NCBI GenBank assembly: GCA_937926415.1
Contig: CALBAF010000241.1
Coordinates: 1 to 12,862 of the forward strand
Length of the DNA: 12,862 nt
Reading direction: 5' to 3'
Source: an uncultured Actinomyces sp.
GTDB lineage: Bacteria; Actinomycetota; Actinomycetes; Actinomycetales; Actinomycetaceae
Within the stretch, counting starts at the first letter, position 1, and each line of letters begins with the position of its first letter. The notes below the pieces were generated by a model that was not told the origin of the DNA, ran no database searches, and saw nothing but the letters and a program-made list of their open reading frames with translations. Positions 1 through 7,134 of this stretch are shown one piece after another. Both the position numbers and the translations under genes were made by a program.

Positions 1-51
1 GTCGACGGTCCCGAGTTCTGGGACGTGCGAACGACTCGCCTGTCGTTGTGA
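1..51 (+). CDS. Possible C-terminal end of an unidentified protein (partial)
   Basis: Frame 1 from the window edge is open for 16 codons and ends in TGA at 49-51. It reads VDGPEFWDVRTTRLSL. Thirteen of the sixteen codons end in G or C, which fits coding sequence in this genome, but the other two plus-strand frames are also open over so short a stretch. The support is only codon composition plus position: the stop lies just before a strong hairpin that separates it from the convergent nusB gene. I do not recognise the protein. It could equally be non-coding intergenic sequence. Confidence 0.3.
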   Translation, partial: VDGPEFWDVRTTRLSL

Positions 52-65
52 CATGACCTCATGAC

Positions 66-107
66 ATGGTGAAGGCCGACTCTCGCATGAGAGTCGGCCT
101 TCACCAT
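66..107. terminator. Perfect 19-bp hairpin, likely bidirectional terminator after nusB
   Basis: Left arm 66-84 (ATGGTGAAGGCCGACTCTC) and right arm 89-107 are exact reverse complements around the 4-nt loop GCAT. The hairpin begins 17 nt beyond the nusB stop on the minus strand. It also lies 14 nt after the possible plus-strand stop at 51. There is no T-run on either side, which is common for strong stem terminators in GC-rich actinobacteria. It probably ends the long minus-strand transcript, and possibly a converging one. Confidence 0.75.
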
Positions 108-124
108 CAGTATGGAGTGAGCGC

Positions 125-745
125 TCAGTACTCCTCGAGGAGTTCGTCGAGCTCGTCTTCGACGCTGCCGCCATCCAGCGGCTTGGCACCGGCAGGCAGA
201 GCGCGCGCGGGCGCTTCCTGTGCGGGCAGCTCATCGTCGGACGATGACTCGGCCTCATCGGAAACGTGCGCTTCCTCTTCCTTGGAGCCGCGACGCGACC
301 AAGCGGGGGACGCAAGATCCTTGCGGATCGCGTCGAGGACCGCGTTCACGAACGACGGCGACGTGTCGGTCGAGATCGAGCGAACGATCGAAATGGCCTC
401 GTCGATGACGATGATGGGCGACACCTCGTCGTTCTCGAGCATTTCCCACACCGCGACGCGCATGACCGCCAGGTCCACGGCGGCGATGCGATCCAAGCCG
501 GGCACGCGTGCGTGCGCAGAGATCAACGAGTCGATGCGACGCAGATTGTCTGCCACACCAGCGATGATCTGGATCGAGAACTCCGGGAGCGGAGTCTGCG
601 CCGCGGTGATGACGCGGCGCTCGCGCAGGAGGTCGCGCAGCACATCGGGGTTAGACCCCATGCCGCGCTGGTCGGCCTCGTAGACAACGTCGGCCGCGCG
701 CTTACGTGCCTTGGTGCGCGAGGTGAAGCGGTGCTGCTTCGACAT
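125..745 (-). CDS. nusB: Transcription antitermination factor NusB with acidic C-terminal tail
   Basis: NusB binds boxA RNA together with S10 (NusE) and helps RNA polymerase complete rRNA operons. The 206-residue product has an all-helical NusB core at about residues 8-146. The family signature is seen near residues 112-140, including IDEAISIVRSIS and SPSFVNAVLDAI. NusB is usually about 140-160 residues. Here roughly 50 extra residues follow, rich in Glu, Asp, Ser and Pro and ending DELDELLEEY, which look disordered and strongly acidic. The ATG at 743-745 overlaps the efp stop (TAATG), so translation is probably coupled to efp. It is the last gene of the minus-strand series and is followed by the hairpin at 66-107. 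The family call is firm; the role of the tail is unknown. Confidence 0.95.
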   Translation of the reverse strand: MSKQHRFTSRTKARKRAADVVYEADQRGMGSNPDVLRDLLRERRVITAAQTPLPEFSIQIIAGVADNLRRIDSLISAHARVPGLDRIAAVDLAVMRVAVWEMLENDEVSPIIVIDEAISIVRSISTDTSPSFVNAVLDAIRKDLASPAWSRRGSKEEEAHVSDEAESSSDDELPAQEAPARALPAGAKPLDGGSVEDELDELLEEY

Positions 746-1308
746 TACTCGGTCACGCGACCCGAGTACGAGCCGTCGCGGGTGTCAACCTTGACGCGGG
801 TGCCTTCCTCCATGAAGAGGGGAACCTGGATCTCGTAGCCGGTCTCGAGGGTCGCGGGCTTGGTGCCGGCGGAAGAACGGTCACCCTGCAGGCCGGGCTC
901 CGTGTGCGTGATCGTCAGAACGACGGTGGCGGGCAGCTCGACGAACAGGACGGTGCCATCGTGCTGGGAGACGATAACGTTCTGGTTCTCCACCATGAAG
1001 TTGCGGGCGTCGCCCACGGTCTCGGCGGGAACATTGATCTGCTCGTAGGTGGACTGATCCATGAAGACGTAGTCGGTGCCGTCCTGGTACAGGTACGTCA
1101 TGTCGCGACGGTCGACGGTCGCGGTCTCGATCTTCAGGCCCGCGTTGAAGGTCTTGTCGACGGTCTTGCCGGACAGGACGTTCTTGATCTTGGTGCGCAC
1201 GAAGGCCGGGCCCTTGCCGGGCTTCACGTGCTGGAATTCGACAACCTGCCAGAGCTGGCCGTCGATGACCATAACCAGGCCGTTCTTCAGATCATTGGTC
1301 GTTGCCAC
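745..1308 (-). CDS. efp: Elongation factor P, PGKGP-loop type
   Basis: EF-P binds the ribosome between the P and E sites and relieves stalling at polyproline stretches. The 187-residue protein has normal family length with the usual three beta-barrel domains: KOW-like N-terminal (about 1-65), OB (about 66-128) and C-terminal OB (about 129-187). The loop that reaches the peptidyl-transferase centre reads PGKGPAF, with the tip lysine at residue 32 flanked by Pro30 and Pro34. This palindromic loop marks the actinobacterial subfamily reported to work without lysine modification. The start codon is GTG at 1306-1308, supported by a GAGGT ribosome-binding site 6 nt upstream and by the family-typical beginning [10 protein letters not shown]. 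It lies 24 nt after the preceding kinase-like gene and overlaps nusB by one base. Confidence 0.97.
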   Translation of the reverse strand: MATTNDLKNGLVMVIDGQLWQVVEFQHVKPGKGPAFVRTKIKNVLSGKTVDKTFNAGLKIETATVDRRDMTYLYQDGTDYVFMDQSTYEQINVPAETVGDARNFMVENQNVIVSQHDGTVLFVELPATVVLTITHTEPGLQGDRSSAGTKPATLETGYEIQVPLFMEEGTRVKVDTRDGSYSGRVTE

Positions 1309-1314
1309 AGGGGT

Positions 1315-1319
1315 ACCTC
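1315..1319 (-). promoter_or_regulatory. Shine-Dalgarno site of efp
   Basis: On the minus strand GAGGT (preceded by T, giving TGAGGT) stands 6 nt before the GTG at 1306-1308. It decides the efp start, because the next in-frame ATG lies at codon 13, inside the conserved N-terminal barrel. Confidence 0.65.
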
Positions 1320-1332
1320 ACTTGTGAAGGAA

Positions 1333-1857
1333 TCAGTAATCAGGGGTCAGTTTACACGCGCGTGCGACCAAATCCGCGACTTCTTGCGGGGTGCGGGCAC
1401 TCGTATCGACTGTTGTGTCGGCCACGGAGGCGTATACCTCGCGCGCTCGTTTCATCAGCTGGGTCAGCACGGCGCGGGGTGCACCGAGGCCGACCGAGCG
1501 CGGTGCGCCAAGCCCTTCTCGGCGTGATACCGCGGAAAGGTCGGCACTGAGTTCAACGACGACCGCGCCGTTTGCACGTGCCTTGTCGATGGACGAGGCA
1601 GTGGCGGGGTCGAGCGGTTGGGAGGCGCCGAGCGTGACAATACCCTCGTCGAGGGCGAGGAGTCGCTCGGCTTCTTCGCGCGCTGTGGCGGCCAGGCGCG
1701 GATCGCGTCCGACGACGAGGGTGCGCATAGGTGCGCCCAGGTGTTCCTCGACAGCTTTATCAACTTCGTACAGTGGAAGTTCGTAGCGGCGAGAAAGCTC
1801 GCGCCCAACGGTGGTTTTGCCGGAGCCCGTGACTCCGATCAAGACGATGAGGCTCAT
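1333..1857 (-). CDS. Second shikimate-kinase-like P-loop protein, degenerate substrate site
   Basis: This 174-residue P-loop protein resembles AroK but is divergent. An intact Walker A motif, GVTGSGKTT (residues 8-16), indicates nucleotide binding. Asp33 in EVDKAVEE matches the shikimate-contacting Asp of true kinases, but the preceding Mg-binding Asp is Glu31. The Gly-Gly-Gly loop that cradles shikimate is reduced to Gly-Ala-Ser (77-79). The Phe-Arg pair before the following helix is not evident. The C-terminal Tyr-Arg pair is Tyr-Ala (142-143). The lid region (115-130) is an 8-residue tandem duplication, GLGAPRSV GLGAPRAV. Its ATG overlaps the aroB stop by 4 nt (ATGA), so it is co-translated with the shikimate genes. 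It sits where other actinobacteria often have aroQ/aroD. It may phosphorylate another small molecule or be a regulatory paralogue; a true AroK lies just upstream. Confidence 0.8.
   Translation of the reverse strand: MSLIVLIGVTGSGKTTVGRELSRRYELPLYEVDKAVEEHLGAPMRTLVVGRDPRLAATAREEAERLLALDEGIVTLGASQPLDPATASSIDKARANGAVVVELSADLSAVSRREGLGAPRSVGLGAPRAVLTQLMKRAREVYASVADTTVDTSARTPQEVADLVARACKLTPDY
1468..1515 (-). repeat. 24-bp tandem duplication encoding GLGAPRxV twice
   Basis: Codons 115-122 and 123-130 of the shikimate-kinase-like gene encode GLGAPRSV and GLGAPRAV. The two 24-nt units differ mainly at third codon positions (for example GGG CTT GGC against GGC CTC GGT). The duplication is therefore not recent, and the peptide appears to have been kept. 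It falls where shikimate kinases have the mobile lid carrying the catalytic Arg. Confidence 0.7.
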
Positions 1858-2936
1858 GCGCGAATCCCAATCTGAGATGCGGGGTGTGTGAGCTCCTGCG
1901 GATCGACGGAGACCGTTCCCGGGTTTGCGATGCCGTCAAGGAGGACGAAACGCAGGACCCCGCGCCGTACCTTCTTGTCGGAGAGCATGATGTGGGTGAG
2001 CTCGTCGAGAGTGCTTCCCTCGTAGCGGGTCGGCAGTCCGACGCGCGAGAAGAGCTTGTCGTGAAGTGCCACTTCAGCTGCGCTCAGTAGCCCGCGGGCC
2101 TGAGCGAGTCGCGCCGCGAAGCAACAACCGACGGCCACCGCATCGCCGTGGCGCCAGGTGTAGTCGTTCGCACGCTCGATGGCGTGTGCGAGCGTGTGTC
2201 CGTAGTTAAGGATTTCGCGTAGGCCACCCTCCGTCAGGTCAGCCGACACGACGTGGGCCTTCACGGCGATCGCACGGGTGGTGATGTCCGCGAGCTGGGG
2301 GCTGTTTGCACGCAAAAGCTCGCTCGGTTCCGTCTCATCGACGATGCGCAGGATCTCCGGGTCGGCGATGAAACCGCACTTGATGACCTCGGCGGCACCG
2401 GCCGCCAGATCGGGCATGGGGAGGCTCTCGAGGAGATCCATGTCGGCGACTACGGAGGTTGCTGGGTAGAAGGAACCGACGAGGTTCTTACCGACGGACG
2501 TGTTGATTCCCGTCTTACCGCCAACGGCCGCGTCGACCATGGCGAGCAGCGTCGTCGGAACGTTGATGAGGGTGATACCCCGTAGCCACGTGGCAGCAAC
2601 GAAGCCGGCCATGTCAGTGGTTGCTCCCCCGCCCATGGCGACGATCGCGTCTTTACGCCCGAGCTGGAGGCGCCCGCACTCGTCCCACAGGGAGGCGACG
2701 ACCTCGATGGACTTTCCGGCCTCGGCATCGGGATGATCGACAGTCGACGCTTCGATGCCCCGCTCACGCAGGTACTGTGCCAGAGCCTCGGCACGGCTCG
2801 CAAGCGGCCGCGCGTGAATGATGAGCACCCTGGTTGCGGCCTCATCGAGGGCCTCACGAATCGGCTCGAAGCCAAGCCCGTGTCCGACCGTGATAGTCGA
2901 GGGGTGTTCTCCGGTGACGCGGATAGTCGTGCTCAT
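1854..2936 (-). CDS. aroB: 3-dehydroquinate synthase
   Basis: AroB converts 3-deoxy-D-arabino-heptulosonate 7-phosphate to 3-dehydroquinate, the second step of the shikimate pathway, using NAD+ and a divalent metal in the cytoplasm. The 360-residue length is typical. Visible motifs are the NAD-binding GGGATTDMAGFVAA (102-115), VDAAVGGKTGIN (134-145) and NLVGSFYPA (151-159). The three expected metal ligands are Glu183 in AAEVIKCG, His247 in LNYGHTLAHA and His263 in RHGDAV. A late KKVRRG (321-326) completes the active site. All key residues are present, so the enzyme should be active. The ATG overlaps the aroK stop by 4 nt (ATGA), and its own stop overlaps the next gene in the same way. Confidence 0.97.
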   Translation of the reverse strand: MSTTIRVTGEHPSTITVGHGLGFEPIREALDEAATRVLIIHARPLASRAEALAQYLRERGIEASTVDHPDAEAGKSIEVVASLWDECGRLQLGRKDAIVAMGGGATTDMAGFVAATWLRGITLINVPTTLLAMVDAAVGGKTGINTSVGKNLVGSFYPATSVVADMDLLESLPMPDLAAGAAEVIKCGFIADPEILRIVDETEPSELLRANSPQLADITTRAIAVKAHVVSADLTEGGLREILNYGHTLAHAIERANDYTWRHGDAVAVGCCFAARLAQARGLLSAAEVALHDKLFSRVGLPTRYEGSTLDELTHIMLSDKKVRRGVLRFVLLDGIANPGTVSVDPQELTHPASQIGIRA

Positions 2937-3442
2937 GAGTGCTCCAACTGCTGGACGATGGCGGTGACGACGTCGTCGACGGGACCGGGTCCTGATTCGA
3001 CGACGATGGTGGCGATGGCACGGTAATGGGGCTCGCGCTCGGCTCGCAAACGCGCCAACGTGCCCGAGGGATCCTTCGCGAGCAGCGGGCGGTGCGTCTT
3101 TGAAGCGGTGCGACGAACGAGCTCGTCATGGGGAGCGTCGATGTAGATGACGGTGTGACCTGCCAGCAGCGACCGTACTGCGGGGGTGGCGGCCGCTCCC
3201 CCGCCCAACGACACGACGCCCTCGTGCGTGAGTGCATCGGCGACTGCTTCGGTTTCCATGATGCGGAACGCGGCTTCGCCGTCGGTGGCGAAGACGTCCG
3301 CGATAGAACGCCCCTCGCGTTCAACAACGAGGGCGTCGGTGTCAATGTGCTCGACGCCCAAGCGCTCGGCGAGCAGACGCCCAACCTTCGATTTACCTGC
3401 ACCGGGCAACCCGACGAGGACGATGGGGCACGGAGCGCTCAT
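2933..3442 (-). CDS. aroK: Shikimate kinase (canonical copy)
   Basis: AroK phosphorylates the 3-hydroxyl of shikimate with ATP, the fifth step of the pathway. The 169-residue protein carries every expected site. These are Walker A GLPGAGKS (11-18), Asp34/Asp36 in HIDTDALVVE, Phe59-Arg60, the Gly-Gly-Gly shikimate loop (80-82), the lid Arg118 in KTHRPLL, and Arg141 in HYRAIA. Length and motifs match the Mycobacterium tuberculosis enzyme closely. It overlaps aroC upstream and aroB downstream, each by ATGA. This is the reference against which the degenerate copy at 1333-1857 should be read: a working AroK is already present in the same transcript. Confidence 0.97.
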   Translation of the reverse strand: MSAPCPIVLVGLPGAGKSKVGRLLAERLGVEHIDTDALVVEREGRSIADVFATDGEAAFRIMETEAVADALTHEGVVSLGGGAAATPAVRSLLAGHTVIYIDAPHDELVRRTASKTHRPLLAKDPSGTLARLRAEREPHYRAIATIVVESGPGPVDDVVTAIVQQLEHS

Positions 3443-4650
3443 GCGCGCTCCCCCACGACGGCGAGGTAGGACTCAAGATTCCGGCGCATCTCCGCCACCG
3501 AGCGGCCTCCCGCGTGATCCGAAAGGGCATCTGCGAGGACGAGGGCCACCTCGGCCTCGGCAATCACGGCGCCGGGGACCACCTGGCACGTGTCAGAACG
3601 CTGGTGCAGACCCACCGCTTCTTCACCGGTGGCCAGGTCCACGCTACGCAAGGCGTGCGGGACGGTCGAAATCGGTTTGAATGCGGCGCGCGCGACGATG
3701 GGAGCGCCATTCGACGTGCCGCCCTCGATACCGCCCGCGTGGTTGGACGCGCGGGTCAGGTGTCCGTCAGCGCCGCGAATGATCTCGTCGTGCGCGGCGG
3801 AGCCCAGGAGAGCCGCCTGGGTGAAACCGTCACCGATTTCGACGCCCTTGACGGACTGGATGGACATGAGCGCGCCAGCCAGCCGAGCATCGAGGCGCTC
3901 GCGTGCGGTCACGTGCGTGCCGAGACCCACGGGAACGTCGTAGGCAATGACCTGCACGACGCCTCCGATCGTGTCGCCTGCCTGCTTCGCGGCGTCGACC
4001 GCGGCCTCAAAGCGGGCGTTGTCGGCCGGATCGAGCGTGCGCATCGAGGCCTCGCACAGCGCCGACTCGTCGTCGGGCGTTGGAATCGATGAAGACTCGG
4101 TGCGCTCTGCCCCGACAGAAACGACATGGGAAACGAGACGAACACCGGCGACCTGATCAAGAAGAGCTTCAGCGAGCACACCCAGTGCGACGCGCGCGGC
4201 GGTCTCGCGGGCGCTCGCGCGTTCAAGGATGGGCCGAGCCTCGGAAAGGTCGTACGAGAGCATGCCCGGCAGGTCTGCGTGGCCGGGCCGAGGCCTCGTG
4301 AGCGGGCGGTTTCGAGCGATCTCGCGCTCGTCTCCCGTACCCGCGTCAATGAGCAGGTCTGAGGGATCGACTGGATCGGCGCTCATGACCGTCTCCCACT
4401 TGGGCCACTCGGAGTTGCCGATACGAATGGCAACCGGGGCACCCGTCGTCACGCCGTGGCGCACACCGGCGAGGATCGACACCTCGTCGGCCTCGAACTT
4501 CTGTCTGGCTCCGCGGCCGTAGCCGAGGCGGCGACGCGCAAGGCCACGGCGCAGGTCCTCGGTCGTCACATGCAACCCGGCGGGAAGGCCCTCGATCGTA
4601 GCGAGCAGCGCAGGTCCGTGCGATTCACCGGCGGTCATCCATCTCAGCAT
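3439..4650 (-). CDS. aroC: Chorismate synthase
   Basis: AroC converts 5-enolpyruvylshikimate 3-phosphate to chorismate, using reduced FMN. I place the start at the ATG 4648-4650, giving 403 residues that begin MLRWMTAGESHG, the standard actinobacterial N-terminus. A longer reading from TTG at 4689 would add 13 residues with no family support. Motifs: GESHGP with His11, RRRLGYGRG (40-48), RPGHADLPG with His124, ERASARETAAR (143-153), GGTSNG (310-315) and RSDTCQVVP (351-359). All are intact. A GGGAG ribosome-binding site is present but only 2 nt from the start, which is tight. It follows the FKBP-like gene after the largest gap of the series (60 nt) and overlaps aroK by 4 nt. Confidence 0.96.
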   Translation of the reverse strand: MLRWMTAGESHGPALLATIEGLPAGLHVTTEDLRRGLARRRLGYGRGARQKFEADEVSILAGVRHGVTTGAPVAIRIGNSEWPKWETVMSADPVDPSDLLIDAGTGDEREIARNRPLTRPRPGHADLPGMLSYDLSEARPILERASARETAARVALGVLAEALLDQVAGVRLVSHVVSVGAERTESSSIPTPDDESALCEASMRTLDPADNARFEAAVDAAKQAGDTIGGVVQVIAYDVPVGLGTHVTARERLDARLAGALMSIQSVKGVEIGDGFTQAALLGSAAHDEIIRGADGHLTRASNHAGGIEGGTSNGAPIVARAAFKPISTVPHALRSVDLATGEEAVGLHQRSDTCQVVPGAVIAEAEVALVLADALSDHAGGRSVAEMRRNLESYLAVVGERA

Positions 4651-4710
4651 GACTCCCAGTGTCCCACACGCGATAAGCCTTATGCCCAACGGCTCTCACG
4701 AGCTGAACGA
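4651..4710 (-). promoter_or_regulatory. 60-nt gap before aroC, with two small palindromes
   Basis: This is the widest gap in the minus-strand series. It holds two short symmetric elements: ATAAG-C-CTTAT at 4673-4683 and GTGT-CCC-ACAC at 4659-4669. The second could form only a weak 4-bp hairpin. I see no convincing -35/-10 pair; CATAAG with an upstream TTCAGC is the nearest and is weak. An internal promoter or a regulator site for the aro genes is possible but unproven. Confidence 0.25.
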
Positions 4711-5751
4711 TCACGACTGAGGTGCGTGATCCCCGTTCGTAGCGCTGCCCGGTTCCGTGCCGAGAATGTCGATGACGACGCAGAGTGTGTCGTCACCTGC
4801 GGCCAGATCCGGAGGGATCGTGACGGCTAGGCGTGAGCCGACCTTCTGATCGACGAGCGCTGTCGCGAGTCCCTTCATTGCGGTCCCCAGGTTGATGACC
4901 TCGGGAACGCCGGTCTCCCACGTGGAAACGCGGACAACGCCATCGGTCCAACCAAGAACCGTGAACTGAGCGACGACACGGTCGCCTTCGTGCACCTGCA
5001 CGCCGTCGCCCTTGATGAGCGTCTGGGTCGTGACGCCGCCGGGAAGTGTATCAATGTGGCTGATGAGCGGACCTTCCGGACTCATCTCGACGCTCATTGG
5101 GCCGACGCTTGCATCGACCGCCGTGCCGGTCGCGATGGACGGCAGAATGTCGACGACGTCGACTTCGATTGTGTCCGTCGATCCGTCGCCCATCGTGATG
5201 GAACGGAATGCGAGCATGCGCGTACCCTCGCGCTTGCCGGTCACCAACCTCGACAAGCCTTCATCGATCTGGCTGGAGCCGACGATACCGAGGCTCATCT
5301 GCGGGCGGCCGGACTCCGAGAGCATGCGACCGCTCGTCCCGTCAAACGCGCTGACGGAGACGAGGACGGGTGAGCCTTCGGTGATCTCGCGGCCACTGCC
5401 CTCCTCGAGAACGCGCGCTTTGAAGCCGTCGATCTCGAGTGGAGCCTTGATCTCGATCGTCGGCGTGGCGCCAACGCGACCGGACACGCTGACTCGATCG
5501 AAGAGCCCAAGAGTTGTGGACTGCGTTGCAACGTCGGCCACGGCTGCGTCATCGCTGAAGGGACGAGGGTGGAACGCCCACCAGGCGAGCCCGCTTCCTG
5601 CGGCGATCAGAACTACCGCGAGGACAACGCGCATGAAGATAGCTGCGCGAGACACGCCGCGGGAACGCTGTGCACGGGCAGCTGCACGCTGGGAGGAGCC
5701 GCGTGCGCGGCTCACAGCGCGGGACTCGGTAGACGTCGACTCAGGGCTCAT
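4711..5751 (-). CDS. Membrane-anchored FKBP-like protein with two degenerate domains
   Basis: A 346-residue protein with a basic, Arg/Ser/Ala-rich cytoplasmic N-terminus (1-37), a single hydrophobic span at about 38-60 and no lipobox Cys, so it is probably a signal-anchored extracytoplasmic protein. Two FKBP-like domains follow, at about 103-204 and 238-332. The second shows the family frame (GDRVVAQFT, TIPPDLAAG, VVIDIL). However, the usual aromatic and Asp pocket residues are replaced: the FDSS position is VRVSTW, VIPGWDEGL is AMKGLATAL, and the Tyr of IPPELAYG is Ala. The first domain is still less typical. Proline isomerase activity is therefore doubtful, and a chaperone or binding role is as likely. 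FKBP-type genes are known next to pafA in other actinobacteria. Its ATG overlaps the pafA stop by 4 nt. Confidence 0.8.
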   Translation of the reverse strand: MSPESTSTESRAVSRARGSSQRAAARAQRSRGVSRAAIFMRVVLAVVLIAAGSGLAWWAFHPRPFSDDAAVADVATQSTTLGLFDRVSVSGRVGATPTIEIKAPLEIDGFKARVLEEGSGREITEGSPVLVSVSAFDGTSGRMLSESGRPQMSLGIVGSSQIDEGLSRLVTGKREGTRMLAFRSITMGDGSTDTIEVDVVDILPSIATGTAVDASVGPMSVEMSPEGPLISHIDTLPGGVTTQTLIKGDGVQVHEGDRVVAQFTVLGWTDGVVRVSTWETGVPEVINLGTAMKGLATALVDQKVGSRLAVTIPPDLAAGDDTLCVVIDILGTEPGSATNGDHAPQS

Positions 5752-7133
5752 GCCGGAATCGTAGGAGACTGGGCGCCGATCTGCGCGATAAGTGCGTCGA
5801 CACGCGGGTCGGACGTGGCTAACGGATCCTGCAGCGACAGCGGAATCGTCGACGAATCGTCGAGGCGCACATGCACCCAGTCGACGCTGAGGTCGGCGCG
5901 AGCATCCTCAGCGGCTGCGATGATGCGTCCGCGCAGGCTCGCGCGGGTCGAAGCGGGCGCGACGGTCACAGCACGGCGAACACCCTCTTCACTCGTCAGG
6001 CGTCGCATGAGACCAGCACGTTCCATACGCTCGCGCAGGCCGTCGGCGGTGATCTCGGAGTACGACAGCTCGAGCCGCGCCACGCGCGGATCTGCGAGGG
6101 TCGCCCCACTGCGCGCACAGTACGACGTGAGGAGCTTGCGCTTGATCGCGATGTCGAGCTCGGTGTCGATGCCGCTCCAGTCACCGCTGGCGATGGCATC
6201 GTTACCTCTGCCCCACAGGTCGACGACGTAGGCCCGCATCGGATCCAGGTCCGTAGCGGGGATTCGGCTCAGCACACGCTCACGGATCTCGCGTTGGAGC
6301 GCGACGGCACTCGTCGTCCGGCCATTAGCAAGCTCCAGGGGTGCGGAGCCGCTCAAATCCGAGTTGACCTCGCGGATCGCGCGCATCGGATCAGCCAGAG
6401 CCAGATCTTCAATCTGTAGACCGTCCTCGATCGCGTGGATGAGGAGCTCGGTCATGCCGACCTTCAGCGCGGTCGTCGGCTCGGCGACGTTCGTGTCGCC
6501 GACGATGACGTGCATGCGTCGGTAAGCTCCCGAATCCGCCAGCGCCTCGTCCCTCGTGTTGATGATCGGGCGTGAGCGCGTGGTCGCCGAGGACACGGCG
6601 TCCCACATCTGGTCGGCACGCTGGGAGAACTGGAGGCGGGGCGTCGCGGCCGACGTGTTGATCCATCCATTGCCGACGAGGATCTGGCGCGTCACGAAGA
6701 AAGCGACGAGCGCATCGGCAACCTGGCGGAAGTCGCGGCGCCGATGAAGGAGATAGTTCTCGTGGCAGCCGTAGGAGTTGCCCTGGGAATCCAGGTTGTT
6801 GCGGAATAGGTGTAGGTGCAGGTCGCTACCGAGCTCGGCCAGGGCCTCGTCAGCCTGGACGGCCAGATCTGCAAGCATCACCGTGCCGGCACGATCCTGC
6901 TCGAGGAGGTCCTCGAGGCGGTCGCACTCGGCGGTCGCGTACTCGGGATGCGCACCCACGTCGAGGTACAGGCGCCCGCCGTTACGCAGGAAAAGATTCG
7001 ACGAACGCCCCTGATGCAGGAGCGGCTCAAACAGCTGGCGAGCGGCGTGCTCGGCATCCATCGGTGCGCCCCCACTCGGGGACGCGGCCGTGAGCCCGTA
7101 CTCCGTTTCGATGCCGAAAACCCGGCGCCTCAC
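5748..7133 (-). CDS. pafA: Pup--protein ligase PafA
   Basis: PafA uses ATP to activate the C-terminal glutamate of deamidated Pup and join it to substrate lysines. The 461-residue protein has the glutamine-synthetase-like fold of the family. Visible are GIETEYGLT with the metal-binding Glu9, FLRNGGRLYLDVGAHPEYATAECD with catalytic Asp58, GNSYGCHENYL, SSATTRSRPIINTRDE and DLWGRGNDA. The C-terminal small domain contains DWVHVRLDD. I choose GTG at 7131-7133 as start: it gives VRRRVFGIETEYG, like the MRRIMGIETE of M. tuberculosis. An upstream ATG at 7262 in the same frame would run through most of pup and adds unconserved residues. The start lies 1 nt after the pup stop, leaving no room for prcB or prcA. 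Confidence 0.96.
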   Translation of the reverse strand: MRRRVFGIETEYGLTAASPSGGAPMDAEHAARQLFEPLLHQGRSSNLFLRNGGRLYLDVGAHPEYATAECDRLEDLLEQDRAGTVMLADLAVQADEALAELGSDLHLHLFRNNLDSQGNSYGCHENYLLHRRRDFRQVADALVAFFVTRQILVGNGWINTSAATPRLQFSQRADQMWDAVSSATTRSRPIINTRDEALADSGAYRRMHVIVGDTNVAEPTTALKVGMTELLIHAIEDGLQIEDLALADPMRAIREVNSDLSGSAPLELANGRTTSAVALQREIRERVLSRIPATDLDPMRAYVVDLWGRGNDAIASGDWSGIDTELDIAIKRKLLTSYCARSGATLADPRVARLELSYSEITADGLRERMERAGLMRRLTSEEGVRRAVTVAPASTRASLRGRIIAAAEDARADLSVDWVHVRLDDSSTIPLSLQDPLATSDPRVDALIAQIGAQSPTIPA

Positions 7134-7134
7134 G

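Noticed and set aside
66-683. 205-codon plus-strand frame opposite nusB
   Set aside because: Ser/Arg-rich shadow frame that also starts inside the terminator hairpin.
904-1527. 207-codon plus-strand frame opposite efp and the kinase-like gene
   Set aside because: Runs antisense across two firmly identified genes and their junction, with no motif.
4651-4689. 13-residue extension of aroC from TTG
   Set aside because: Chorismate synthases begin near MLRWxTAGESHG; the extension has no family support.
5012-5764. 250-codon plus-strand frame opposite the FKBP-like gene
   Set aside because: Antisense shadow; Ser/Arg/Thr-rich low-information product with no ribosome-binding site or family resemblance.
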